Shown here one piece after another: positions 34,527-43,374 of a stretch of 64,000 nt of DNA. The DNA comes from Planctomycetota bacterium (GTDB lineage Bacteria > Planctomycetota > Planctomycetia > Gemmatales > Gemmataceae). A program made the position numbers and the translations under genes. The stretch spans positions 1 to 64,000 of the forward strand of contig JAIOPV010000021.1 in assembly GCA_021413735.1 (NCBI GenBank). The letters are read 5' to 3'. Under the pieces are notes generated by a model, which did no database searches, had not been told where the DNA came from, and worked only from the letters and a program-made list of their open reading frames with translations. Positions within the stretch are counted from its first letter, which is position 1, and each line of letters starts with the position of its first letter.

Positions 34527-36488
34527 CTACCCAATCCCGGTGATGTTCGCCAGGACGACTCGCCGGTCGAACGATGCAGCGGCCAACCAACCGCCATCGT
34601 TCGACGCGGCAAGGCTCGGCACCGGCGACGTTCCCACATCAATCGACGGTAGCGGCGCGAACGTGTCGGCGTTCCAGAGTCGCACACGCCCATCGTGACA
34701 GCCCGCTGCCAGCATCCGCCCTGCTGCTGCAAACGTCACCGACCAGACTTCGCTGCCCGTGGGAAGTTCGGTGACCGCTTTCCCTGCCGCACTCCACACC
34801 TTGACGCTGCCATCGTGGCTACCGGTTGCGAGCCTGCCGTCTGGAGCGAACGCGATCGACCATACCCGCTTCGCATGCCCGACATCTCCTCGCTTCGTCG
34901 GGTCGTTGGTGTTCCACACGAAGACTTTTCCGTTCATGACGCTTGCTGCGACTCGCTGCCCATCAGCCGAGAACGCAACGGACAACACCAGATCAGCCGG
35001 TCCCGGAAGCGGCCCGATCAGTTTGCCGGTCCGCGTGTCCCAAAGACGCACGATGTGATCGACACCCCCCGTGACGATGATGGGATCGGTTGGCGAGAAC
35101 GCAACCGAATAGACCTCCCGACCATGACCGCGAAGGACGTGCTTTTCTTGTCTGGTCTCGCGATCCCAGATGCGAACGAGGTTATCACCGCCAGCCGTGG
35201 CGAGGGTCTGCCCGTCTGGGGAGAATCGCACGGTGAGGTAGCCGAGTTCGCCACGCGGGAATGCTTCAAACGCCGCAGTCTGCTCGCCGCTTGTGATGTT
35301 CCAGAAACGAACGAGCTTGTCTTCGGATGCTGTGGCTAGCGTGTTGTCCGGAGCGAACGCGACGCTCCACACTTTCGCCGGGTGAACGAGCGAACGCGGA
35401 CCGGTGGGCGTGGGTTGCGGTTCCGGTTCCGGTTGTGGTTGCGGCGAAGATGAGAGCTTGCCGATGGCCCAGGCTCCGCCCGCGAATGCTGCCGCGCCTA
35501 CCGAGAGACTGACGAGTCTTCGACGTGTGAGCAGTTGACGTACTCGCGGCTCCGGTTCCAGCAGCGCGAGCGACGCGATGCGGAATTCGGCAGCAGTTTG
35601 GTATCGCCGCTTCGGGTCTTTCTCCAGCGCTCGCATCACGACGCCGTCGGCTCGCTGATCGACCCCGCTTTGCTGGCTGGGAGCTGCGAACACGCCGAGC
35701 GGTAAGCCGCCCGTGAGGAGTTCATAGAAGACCGCGCCGAGCGAATAGAGGTCGGCACGGTGATCGACTTCCTTGCCGCGTTCGAGCTGTTCCGGAGCCA
35801 TGTACGCCCGCGTTCCGATGAGGGCGTTCGTTTCCGTGAGTTGTGTCACAGGCTTGCCGTCGGACGCGAGCTTCGCGATTCCGAAATCGGCGAGTTTCAC
35901 CGCTCCGTCGGGGCCGACCAGCACATTCTCGGGCTTGATGTCGCGATGAACGAGTCCATTGGCGTGGGCGTATTCGAGCGCTTCACACACCTGAACCACG
36001 ATCCGCACCGCATCGGGGAGCGGCATCGGTGCCGAACCCATGATCTCACGGAGCGAACTCCCAGGAACGTACTCTGTGGCAAGGAAATAGACGCCCGCCT
36101 CGCAGCCCGTGTCAAACACCAGCGGGATTCGTGGATGAGACAAGCCCGCGAGAACTCGCCCCTCGCGTCGGAAGCGATCCGCGAATTCCGCTTGTGAGGC
36201 ACGGCCAGGGTGCAGAATCTTCAGCGCGACTTCACGGCCAAGCGACTCGTGCTGCGCGCGGAACACGATTCCCATTCCACCAGCGCCGAGCTTTTCGCAC
36301 AGTAAATATGGTCCGACTCGTTCGCCCGATGCGAGACCATCTGAGGAGAGAGAATCTTCGGTGGTGTCGGCGGCGTGGTCCGTCAGCAGATCACGAAGCA
36401 AGCAGAAGGGACAGCCCGACCCGAGGCTCCCGGTACTGGTCGCAGGTCGTGCGCGGCCGCACGTTTGGCAAGTGATCGCGTCTGGCAC
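34527..36488 (-). CDS. Ser/Thr protein kinase with N-terminal zinc ribbon and C-terminal WD40 propeller
   Basis: A 653-residue membrane-linked Hanks-type kinase. A zinc-ribbon-like start has Cys7, Cys10, Cys26 and Cys29. The kinase domain (about 60-310) has LGAGGMGIVFRA, the VALKIL lysine, HRDIKPENVLVG, DFGIAKL and MAPEQLERG. A hydrophobic segment follows (LVSLSVGAAAFAGGAWAIG, near 330) and a Pro/Gln linker. About seven WD40 repeats then make a propeller, each with a VWSVAFAPD-like core, presumably outside the membrane as a sensor. It starts with GTG at 36488. It lies 92 bp downstream of an ECF sigma gene on the same strand; such sigma-kinase pairs are common in planctomycetes and suggest kinase control of the sigma factor. 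Confidence 0.92.
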   Translation of the reverse strand: MPDAITCQTCGRARPATSTGSLGSGCPFCLLRDLLTDHAADTTEDSLSSDGLASGERVGPYLLCEKLGAGGMGIVFRAQHESLGREVALKILHPGRASQAEFADRFRREGRVLAGLSHPRIPLVFDTGCEAGVYFLATEYVPGSSLREIMGSAPMPLPDAVRIVVQVCEALEYAHANGLVHRDIKPENVLVGPDGAVKLADFGIAKLASDGKPVTQLTETNALIGTRAYMAPEQLERGKEVDHRADLYSLGAVFYELLTGGLPLGVFAAPSQQSGVDQRADGVVMRALEKDPKRRYQTAAEFRIASLALLEPEPRVRQLLTRRRLVSLSVGAAAFAGGAWAIGKLSSSPQPQPEPEPQPTPTGPRSLVHPAKVWSVAFAPDNTLATASEDKLVRFWNITSGEQTAAFEAFPRGELGYLTVRFSPDGQTLATAGGDNLVRIWDRETRQEKHVLRGHGREVYSVAFSPTDPIIVTGGVDHIVRLWDTRTGKLIGPLPGPADLVLSVAFSADGQRVAASVMNGKVFVWNTNDPTKRGDVGHAKRVWSIAFAPDGRLATGSHDGSVKVWSAAGKAVTELPTGSEVWSVTFAAAGRMLAAGCHDGRVRLWNADTFAPLPSIDVGTSPVPSLAASNDGGWLAAASFDRRVVLANITGIG

Positions 36489-36510
36489 TAGTCACCGAAG
36501 CCGGGTTTTT

Positions 36511-36548
36511 GGTTTTCGCCCTCTCCCCTTGCGGGAGAGGGCAAAACC
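36511..36548. repeat. Hairpin between ECF sigma and kinase genes
   Basis: The left arm ggttttcgccctctccc (36511-36527) pairs with gggagagggcaaaacc (36533-36548) with one bulged base. The flanking A/T-rich bases extend the pairing. It fills the gap inside the ECF-kinase operon. Confidence 0.65.
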
Positions 36549-36580
36549 AAAAGCAAAAACCATGGCTGCGTCTCACGTGT

Positions 36581-37312
36581 TTAACTCAGATCGGCACGCA
36601 CAGACTGCCCGAGCATTGCGGTCAACTCGGCCATCGCTTCTTCACGCGAACCAACCGCTTCCGTCACGACCGCGAGCAGCAACTCCCGCAATCGCTTCCT
36701 CGCACGGTGAAGCGCAACCGACATTACGTTCTCGGTGACACCGTGCTTTTTCGCAAGATCGCCAACCGAAACCGCGTCGTCGGCTGATCGTGCGAGCAGC
36801 GCATCCGCGACCCATTCACGGCCAGACTGCCGCAACTCCTGCCGCAATCGCCCGAGCGCGACATCGAGCCGTTCGACTGCCCACACGCCATCGAATGCCT
36901 GATCCGGCGACTCCGCTACGTTCGCCTCCAGCCACTGCTCAGGACCGGCGATGTCGAACGTGAACCCGCGACCGCGTTTGGCAGCACGAGCAATGCGGGC
37001 CTCGTTCGCGAGGTAGTGTTCGAGGAGTCCGCGAAGGTACGCACGGAACCGCACTTCTCGCGGCCGCACTCGTTCGAGGAGTTGCTTCTCGATCACGTGA
37101 ACGAAGAACCCTTGCGTGAGGTCTTCGGCTTCGGGAATGTGGCGGTTGGTTCTTCGGAGGTAGACGTAGATCGGTCGCCAGTATCGGCCCACGAGATCGT
37201 TCAGCGCGGCATCTTGTGGGTCGGCGATGGCACGTTCGACCAGCGACCACGCGGTAACCGGAAACTCCTCCTGACCGGGCGACTGATCGGGGGTCGACTC
37301 GGCCGGTGGCAT
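36581..37312 (-). CDS. ECF-type RNA polymerase sigma factor
   Basis: A 243-residue sigma-70 family protein. The region 2-like part contains RRTNRHIPEAEDLTQGFFVH, where the EAEDLTQ stretch corresponds to the core-binding helix. The region 4-like helix-turn-helix is SVGDLAKKHGVTENVMSVAL followed by HRARKRLREL. The layout (long linker, HPEAEDLTQ-type core) resembles the planctomycete ECF groups encoded beside Hanks-type kinases. No anti-sigma factor is visible; the downstream kinase gene at 34527-36488 is the probable regulator. Confidence 0.88.
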   Translation of the reverse strand: MPPAESTPDQSPGQEEFPVTAWSLVERAIADPQDAALNDLVGRYWRPIYVYLRRTNRHIPEAEDLTQGFFVHVIEKQLLERVRPREVRFRAYLRGLLEHYLANEARIARAAKRGRGFTFDIAGPEQWLEANVAESPDQAFDGVWAVERLDVALGRLRQELRQSGREWVADALLARSADDAVSVGDLAKKHGVTENVMSVALHRARKRLRELLLAVVTEAVGSREEAMAELTAMLGQSVRADLS

Positions 37313-37394
37313 CTGGCGTACTCGGAGGAGAAAGGGCAGGGGTCATTGTTCCGGCGTATGCCGCTTGCTGTCAAGGGATCAGGCACAATTGGTG

Positions 37395-37443
37395 TAGCGG
37401 TCGCCCAGCGGGGCGACATGCGGACCCGTTGGGTCCGCCGCTA
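37395..37443. repeat. 49-bp two-hairpin REP element, copy B
   Basis: The outer stem tagcgg / ccgcta encloses two hairpins, gtcgccc-agc-ggggcgac and cggaccc-gtt-gggtccg. The reverse complement matches 31240-31289 at nearly every base. It lies in the 244-bp gap upstream of the relic at 37557. Confidence 0.75.
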
Positions 37444-37556
37444 ACCATTTGCCTTTGTCTTCTCCGTCCAGAATTTTGCGAATTCCGGTAAGATCACGCC
37501 GCGAACTTACCTTAATGTAGTATTCCCGCCCCCTGACCCGACTCGGGAGCCACCCG

Positions 37557-38042
37557 ATGCGGACCTTCTCCGCCATCCTGTTCCTGAGCCTCACCCCCGC
37601 GGCTGCGTTTGCGGCGGACCCCGGACCTGAGTCGCCGGTCAGCTTCCGCAATCAGCTCATGCCAATGTTCACCCGATTGGGGTGCAATGCGGGCGGCTGT
37701 CACGGGAAGTCGTCCGGCCAGAACGGCTTTCGCTTGTCGCGGCTCGGCTACGATCCGGTCGCCGACCACGCCGCCATCGTGAAGGAAGCACGCGGACGTC
37801 GCATTTTCCCGGCCGCACCCGAACAAAGTCAGTTCCTCACGAAAGCCCTCGGCAGCGTTCCGCATGGTGGCGGCCGTAAGCTGATCCTCGGCTCGCGTGA
37901 GCACAAACTTCTGCTGCGATGGCTGAGCGAAGGCACGCCGTTCGGGCCAGCCGACGAACCGACCGTCACAAAGATCACCGTGACGCCGAATGCCGCGACC
38001 CTCACCCGCAGCTCACGGAGTTCGGCCGGTCGTGGTTCGTGA
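37557..38042 (+). pseudogene. 5' remnant of a PSCyt1/DUF1549-type c-heme protein gene
   Basis: This encodes the first part of a PSCyt1 protein of the type followed by Ig-like and DUF1549/DUF1553 domains. It has a signal peptide (MRTFSAILFLSLTPAAAFA), the c-heme site CNAGGCHG region (LGCNAGGCHGKSSGQNGFRL), the block RIFPAAPEQSQFLTKALGSV, and the start of an Ig-like region (ITVTPNAATLT). Homology stops at about base 38008. The remaining frame to the TGA at 38042 is out-of-frame sequence of the next fragment. About 150 of an expected 700 or more residues are left, so this is a deletion relic. It may still be expressed as a short secreted heme-binding protein. Confidence 0.8.
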
Positions 38043-38302
38043 GCAAGCCGATATCCGGTCGCGAACACTGGCCGCAGTGCAACTCGATCCTGTTCACCGG
38101 CGGCGGTTTGAAGATCGGGCAAGTGATTGGGGCATCCGATGCGAAGGCAGCCTTCCCGAAGGAACGGCCGATCACGCCGGAAGATGTGATCTCGACGGTT
38201 TATCATGTGCTGGGTGTGGATCAGAACATCGAGTACATGAACGATGCGAAGCGTCCCGTGAAGATTCTGAACAACGGCACCCCAATCCGCGAACTCCTGT
38301 GA
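38009..38302 (+). pseudogene. 3' remnant of a DUF1501 gene fused to the PSCyt1 remnant
   Basis: In a different frame from the fragment before it, this encodes the last ~97 residues of a DUF1501 protein. The residues run from QLTEFGRSWFVSKPISGREH through SILFTGGGLKIGQVIGASDA to PEDVISTVYHVLGVDQNIEY and a normal C-terminus (NNGTPIRELL). DUF1501 genes usually sit right after PSCyt1/DUF1549 genes. A single deletion from within the first gene to near the end of the second explains the fusion. There is no start codon or ribosome binding site of its own in a plausible place. Confidence 0.8.
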
Positions 38303-38340
38303 GCGTCGCGGCGGGACGCCCCCCGGGGCAACGGTTTACC

Positions 38341-40848
38341 ATGCTTTCGATTCGCACAATCTGGGTGGTGCTGCTTGCCGCAGTCGCGTCGCCGGTCTCG
38401 GCTGCGCCTGATTTCGACCGCGACGTGAAGCCACTCCTCGAAAAGCACTGCATCGCGTGCCACGGGGCCGGCAAGCCGAAGGGCGGTCTCGATCTTCGCA
38501 CGCCAGCCGCACTGCTCCACGATGGACTCACCGAACGTCTCACCGATGGCACGATGCCGCCCGAGAATAAGCCGCGACCCACCGCCGACGAACTGAAGTT
38601 GCTCCGTGCGTCGATCACCGCTGAACTCGCCAAGCACAAGGAAACGCGGCCCAAAACCGATCACTGGGCGTTCCGCAAACTCGTCTCGCCAGCCGTTCCC
38701 ACGGTGAAAGCGAAAGAGCGTGTTCGCACGCCGGTGGATACCTTCCTGCTGGCGAAGCTCGAAGCGAAGGGACTCACGTTCGCGTCCGATGCGGAGAAAG
38801 CCGCTCTCATTCGCAGGCTCACGTTCGACCTGCACGGCTTGCCTCCCACGCCCGAGGAGGTGGCCAACTTTCTCGCTGATACCAGCGCGAGCGCCTACGA
38901 AACGCTGGTGAATCGCCTGCTCGCCTCACCGCACTATGGCGAGCGGTGGGGTCGGCACTGGCTCGACGCCGCGGGCTACGCCGACACCATCGGCACCGAC
39001 AACGACGTGCAGGGGGGCAAGACCCGCGAAGGCATGTGGCGCTATCGCGATTACGTCGTGCGGTCGCTGAACGCCGACAAGCCGTTCGATCGCTTCCTCA
39101 CGGAACAACTCGCGGGCGACCAACTGTTCACATGGGATTCGTCGAAGTGGGGTCGCAACACCGACCGCGAGAAGGGTCCGGACCCGGAAGCGAGCTTCAC
39201 CGCCGAGCAGAAAGAGCTGCTCATCGCGACCGGCTTCCTTCGCACAGCCGTCGACGGCACCAACAACTACGAACGCGACCGGCCGCTCGAACGGTTCCAG
39301 GTGCTGCACGACACCGTCGAAATCGTCACCAGCAATATCTACGGCCTGACCGTCGGCTGTGCCCGCTGCCACGATCACAAGTACGATCCCGTTTCGCAAC
39401 GCGACTACTACAAGTTCATGGCGTTCCTCACGCCCGCGTACAACCCGGCGAAGTGGATCCAGCCACAGTTCCGGCACGTTGTCGCTTCCACGAAAGCCGA
39501 AGCGGACGCGGTCAAGGCGTTCAACACGGACCTCGACAAGAAGGCGGGCGAACTCGGCGGCAAGCAAGCGACCATTCGCCGACCACACGAGAACCGCATT
39601 TACGAGGCACGGTTCGCGGCGTTGCCCGAGTTGCTTCGCACCGATCTGAAGACGGCCCAATCGACGCCCGGCGAGAAGCGTACCGAGGTGCAGAAGTATC
39701 TCGCCGACAAGGTCGCTCCGGCCCTGCGACCGACGCACGAGGAAGTCACTGCGGCGCTGACGCCGGAGGAGCGCGAGCAGGACGCGAACCTCGAAGTACA
39801 GAAGACCGCGTTGCGTGCCCGCCATCGCGATGTCGAGAAGTTGCAGACGATGTGGGATGTCGGCCCTGCACCAGTGACCGCTCTGCTTCGCCAGGGAAGT
39901 CACGAGACGCCGGGGCGCGAGGTCGAACCCGGACTTCCCGCTGTGCTCGCGGGTTCGCCGCTGGCTGATGGTCCGCGTCGGCTCGCTCTTGCGAAGGGGC
40001 TCACTGAGGCGAACAGCTACTCGGCAGCGCTCATCGCACGGGCCCAGATGAATCGCCTGTGGCACCATCACTTTGGCCGGGGGATCGTTTCGACCCCTGG
40101 TAATCTCGGGAAGTCCGGTGCGTCGCCCACGCACCCTGAACTTCTCGATTACTTGGCCAGTGAGTTCATCAAGGGTGGCTGGAAGCTGAAGGCGATGCAC
40201 AGGCTCATCGTCACTTCGACCGCCTATCGCCAGACGGCACGACCCGCGGCCACAACGCCCGAGACCGTTGACCCCGAGAACCTGTTGCTGTGGAAGACTC
40301 GCCTGCGTCGCCTCGAATCGGAAGCGGTTCGCGATGCGATTCTCACGGCGTCGGGGCAACTCGACCGCACCATCGGCGGCGCGTTCATTCCGCTCGAAGG
40401 TAAGCCGGATGGCACTGTTGCCATCGCGAAGCACGCCGACGCGAATCGCCGCAGCCTGTATCTGTACGCTCGGCGCAACTTCAACTTGTCCCTGTTGGCA
40501 GTGTTCGATCAACCGCTCGTCGCGACGAACTGCACGGCTCGCAAGTCGTCGGCGGTGGTGCCGCAAGCCCTGACACTGCTCAACGACCCCACGGTGATCG
40601 CGGTCGCGGAGCAGTTCGCTCGCAAGGTCGCGAAGGATGCGGCAACGCCGGAAGCACGAATCGAATTGGCGTTCCGTCGTGCGTTGTCGCGGGCGCCGAC
40701 CAGCGAGGAAGCCAGCGGCGCCGCGAAGTTGCTGGCTCACCATGCGACGCGCTACGCGGAGTTGTCCGCGGGCGAAGCGGAGGTGCGGGCGTTGTCGCAC
40801 TTGTGCCAGGTGTTGTTCTGCACGAACGAATTCCTTTACGTCGAGTGA
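38341..40848 (+). CDS. PSCyt1 + DUF1549 + DUF1553 c-heme protein
   Basis: An 835-residue exported protein. A signal peptide (IRTIWVVLLAAVASPVSA) is followed by a PSCyt1 c-heme domain with CIACHG (LEKHCIACHGAGKPKGGLDL). DUF1549 has RRLTFDLHGLPPTPEEV and HYGERWGRHWLDAAGYADT. A long middle part carries a second CxxCH (CARCHDHKYDPVS). DUF1553 is near the C-terminus (NRLWHHHFGRGIVSTPGNLG and the FDQP block, AVFDQPLVATNCTARKSSAV). The start is the ATG at 38341. The partner DUF1501 gene follows after a palindromic gap. The frame is open upstream into the relic, which is not coding in that frame. Confidence 0.92.
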   Translation: MLSIRTIWVVLLAAVASPVSAAPDFDRDVKPLLEKHCIACHGAGKPKGGLDLRTPAALLHDGLTERLTDGTMPPENKPRPTADELKLLRASITAELAKHKETRPKTDHWAFRKLVSPAVPTVKAKERVRTPVDTFLLAKLEAKGLTFASDAEKAALIRRLTFDLHGLPPTPEEVANFLADTSASAYETLVNRLLASPHYGERWGRHWLDAAGYADTIGTDNDVQGGKTREGMWRYRDYVVRSLNADKPFDRFLTEQLAGDQLFTWDSSKWGRNTDREKGPDPEASFTAEQKELLIATGFLRTAVDGTNNYERDRPLERFQVLHDTVEIVTSNIYGLTVGCARCHDHKYDPVSQRDYYKFMAFLTPAYNPAKWIQPQFRHVVASTKAEADAVKAFNTDLDKKAGELGGKQATIRRPHENRIYEARFAALPELLRTDLKTAQSTPGEKRTEVQKYLADKVAPALRPTHEEVTAALTPEEREQDANLEVQKTALRARHRDVEKLQTMWDVGPAPVTALLRQGSHETPGREVEPGLPAVLAGSPLADGPRRLALAKGLTEANSYSAALIARAQMNRLWHHHFGRGIVSTPGNLGKSGASPTHPELLDYLASEFIKGGWKLKAMHRLIVTSTAYRQTARPAATTPETVDPENLLLWKTRLRRLESEAVRDAILTASGQLDRTIGGAFIPLEGKPDGTVAIAKHADANRRSLYLYARRNFNLSLLAVFDQPLVATNCTARKSSAVVPQALTLLNDPTVIAVAEQFARKVAKDAATPEARIELAFRRALSRAPTSEEASGAAKLLAHHATRYAELSAGEAEVRALSHLCQVLFCTNEFLYVE

Positions 40849-40851
40849 TGA

Positions 40852-40995
40852 GGGTTTGACCTCCCCCCTTGTGGGGGAGGTCGCCACGAGTCTTCGAGTG
40901 GCGGGTGGGGGGTAAGCAGTGGGAATGTTATCGGAGACCCCCCACCCGGCTCGCAAAGCCTCGCCACCCTCCCCCACAAGGGGGGAGGGCAAACC
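40852..40995. repeat. Long imperfect inverted repeat, gggggaggtcgccacgag type
   Basis: The left arm from 40852 (gggtttgacctcccccctt...) to about 40912 pairs with 40937-40995, which reads back as the same sequence with changes. Each arm also contains its own hairpin (cctccccc-ttgt-gggggagg). It fills the 183-bp gap between the DUF1549/1553 and DUF1501 genes. Confidence 0.75.
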
Positions 40996-41031
40996 CGAAG
41001 CCGAAGTATCCGACAAACTACGGGCCACCCC

Positions 41032-42426
41032 ATGAACTTCTCTCGCCGCGAAATGCTCTGCCGCACCGGGCTTGGTCTCGGTGGTCTCGCGCTGTCGTCG
41101 CTGCTGCAGGCCGAGGAGAAGGGCAGCGGCGCGGCACATTTCCCTGCGAAAGCGAAGTCGGTGATCCTGCTGTTCCAGAGCGGCGGGCCAAGCCAGATGG
41201 ACCTGTTCGACCCCAAGCCCGAACTCCAGAAACGCGGCGGCGAGAAGATCCCACTCGCCATCGACAAGTTCCTGCCGGGCAACTCCGACACGCTCCTCGC
41301 AAGCCCGTTCAAGTTCCACAAACGCGGCAAGTCGGGCACCGAGATGTCGGAACTGTTGCCGCACCTCGGCAACATCGCGGACGACCTTTGCGTGGTGCGG
41401 TCGATGCACACGGGGCACGACAACCACACCGAAGGCACGATCATGCTGAACACCGGCAAGTTCACGATCGGTCGGCCGTCGCTCGGGTCGTGGGTTGGCT
41501 ACGGGCTCGGTTCCGCCAACAAGAATCTGCCGGGCTATGTCGTGCTGCGTGACCCGGCGGCCTACGACTCCGCAGGCTCGCTGGCGTGGTCGCCGGGTTG
41601 GCTCTCGGCAATGCACGGCGGCACTGAGTTCAACTCGAAGGGCATCCCCGTGCCGAACCTTCGCACGCCTGGGAACGTGACCGCCGACGCCCGCCGCGAA
41701 GACCTCGACCTGCTCGCCGCGTTGAACGACAAGCACAAGCAACAGTTCCCGAAGGAAGCGGAGCTTGAGGCACGGATTCGCAACTACGAACTCGCAGCCC
41801 GGATGCAAACCGCCGCCACCGAAGCGCTCGACCTTGCGAAAGAAACCGCCGAGACACGCAAGCAGTACGGCCTCGATGATCCCGCGTCGGCTGGCTACGG
41901 CACTCGCTGCTTGCTCGCACGGCGACTCGTCGAATCAGGCGTGCGCTTTATTCACGTTTACTCGGACCAGACCGGCCAAGGTTGGGACTCGCACAGCAAG
42001 CTCAAGCCTGACCTCGAAAAGATGTGCAAGCAGACGGATCAATCCTCGGCAGCGCTGATCCGCGATCTCAAGGCACGCGGGCTGCTCGACTCAACAATCG
42101 TGATTTGGGCAGGCGAGTTTGGGCGGTTGCCGGTGTCGCAGAACGCCGACGGTCGCGACCACAACCGGCACGCTTTCAGCCTGTTCCTGGCGGGCGGCGG
42201 CTTCAAGGGAGGCATCGCGCACGGCAAGACAGATGAATTCGGGTATAAGTCGATAGAGAACCGCGTCAGTGTCGCCGATCTGCACGCGACAATCTTGCAT
42301 CAGATGGGGTTGGATCACACCAAGTTGACGGTCAATCATCACGGTCGCGATGAGTCGTTGACCGACTCGACGGCTTCCGGCGCGAAGGTCGTCACCGAGT
42401 TGCTGATGACTTCGGTAAAGAAATGA
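41032..42426 (+). CDS. DUF1501 secreted protein
   Basis: A 464-residue protein of the DUF1501 family (alkaline-phosphatase-like superfamily fold). The Tat-like signal is SRREMLCRTGLGLGGLALSS. Family blocks are VILLFQSGGPSQMDLFDPKP, VRSMHTGHDNHTEGTIMLNT, ARRLVESGVRFIHVYSDQTG, WAGEFGRLPVSQNADGRDHN and DLHATILHQMGLDH. It is the normal partner of the PSCyt1/DUF1549/DUF1553 protein just upstream. The start is the ATG at 41032. The role is unknown. Confidence 0.92.
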   Translation: MNFSRREMLCRTGLGLGGLALSSLLQAEEKGSGAAHFPAKAKSVILLFQSGGPSQMDLFDPKPELQKRGGEKIPLAIDKFLPGNSDTLLASPFKFHKRGKSGTEMSELLPHLGNIADDLCVVRSMHTGHDNHTEGTIMLNTGKFTIGRPSLGSWVGYGLGSANKNLPGYVVLRDPAAYDSAGSLAWSPGWLSAMHGGTEFNSKGIPVPNLRTPGNVTADARREDLDLLAALNDKHKQQFPKEAELEARIRNYELAARMQTAATEALDLAKETAETRKQYGLDDPASAGYGTRCLLARRLVESGVRFIHVYSDQTGQGWDSHSKLKPDLEKMCKQTDQSSAALIRDLKARGLLDSTIVIWAGEFGRLPVSQNADGRDHNRHAFSLFLAGGGFKGGIAHGKTDEFGYKSIENRVSVADLHATILHQMGLDHTKLTVNHHGRDESLTDSTASGAKVVTELLMTSVKK

Positions 42427-42480
42427 TGTTAGAGTTTGGCTTGGGTCCAGCAATTCCGCGCAGTGACCCGGAGCCCTCGC

Positions 42481-43374
42481 ATGTCCTCCCTTCCTCATCG
42501 GGCCGGTTGGATTCTTGTTGCTTGCACCACACTCGCCACGTGGTCTCTGCACATGCGTCCCACACTCGCGGACGAAAAAGCGAAGCCACTGCCAGGCGTT
42601 CGGTTCCCATTCGGTGAAGATGAAGCCAAGAAGTTTCAGGACGACTTCGCACAGGCAGCCAAACTGCCGAAAGAAATCTCCACCGGGGCCGGCATGAAAA
42701 TGGCTCTCATCCCCACCGGCACATTCGAGATGGGGGCGAACGGCAGCAAATACCGCGTCACGCTTGCCAGACCCTTCTACATCGGCATCACGGAAGTCAC
42801 TCTCGGGCAGTACCGTCAGTTCAAGCCGGGTCACCGGGTCGAAGGAGCAGACGCTGAGTTCAACGAGGACGATCGGCCCGCGGCGGCGGTCAGTTGGGAT
42901 GATGCCCGAGCTTTCTGCGAATGGCTCTCCAATCAGGAAGACGAGAAGAAGGCAGGTCGGGTTTACGCTCTGCCAACCGAGGCTCAATGGGAGTGGGCCA
43001 CGCGAGCGGGCACGGCCACTGCCCGGTACTTCGGCGAGACGGATAAAGAGCAGGCCAAATACTCGTGGTTCAACGTCACGTATACGCCGAACCCGAAAAC
43101 CGAGACGAAGACACGCGGGCGACAACCCGTGAGGAAGTTACTCCCGAATGCGTGGGGACTGCACGATACGCTTGGCAACGTCTGGGAGTGGTGCGCCGAC
43201 CGTCGCAGCGACTCGGCAACAGGAGAGACGCGCGACCCCGTGATGCGTGGCGGGTCGTGGCGGTCCGGAGCGTTCCACTGCACGGCTTCCGCCCACGACC
43301 CGGGTTCGCCGGCAATGAAAGGCGACAACATCGGCTTTCGCGTCGTTTCCACGATCTCAAAGGTACAGAACTAA
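42481..43374 (+). CDS. SUMF1/FGE-like (formylglycine-generating-enzyme fold) secreted protein
   Basis: A 297-residue protein with a signal sequence (AGWILVACTTLATWSLHM) and a C-type-lectin/FGE-sulfatase domain: MALIPTGTFEMGANG, then FYIGITEVTLGQYRQFKPG, AAAVSWDDARAFCEWLS, YALPTEAQWEWATRAGT and GNVWEWCADR. The end is MRGGSWRSGAFHCTASAHDP. True FGE has two active-site cysteines in that last block; only one is seen here, so formylglycine formation is unlikely and a binding or other role is expected. The start is the ATG at 42481 with ggag upstream; a TTG at 42436 is less likely. Confidence 0.85.
   Translation: MSSLPHRAGWILVACTTLATWSLHMRPTLADEKAKPLPGVRFPFGEDEAKKFQDDFAQAAKLPKEISTGAGMKMALIPTGTFEMGANGSKYRVTLARPFYIGITEVTLGQYRQFKPGHRVEGADAEFNEDDRPAAAVSWDDARAFCEWLSNQEDEKKAGRVYALPTEAQWEWATRAGTATARYFGETDKEQAKYSWFNVTYTPNPKTETKTRGRQPVRKLLPNAWGLHDTLGNVWEWCADRRSDSATGETRDPVMRGGSWRSGAFHCTASAHDPGSPAMKGDNIGFRVVSTISKVQN

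Noticed and set aside
38009-38302. Independent small gene
   Set aside because: It matches only the C-terminal end of DUF1501 proteins, lacks its own start signals and begins abruptly at the fusion point.
38926-41808. Very long minus-strand open frame (960 codons)
   Set aside because: It is antisense to two clearly recognisable genes (DUF1549/1553 and DUF1501) and reads as Arg/Val/Gly/His-rich sequence typical of high-GC shadows.
42481-43374. Annotation as a true sulfatase-maturating enzyme
   Set aside because: Only one of the two catalytic cysteines is visible and no sulfatase gene is nearby, so only the fold is claimed.
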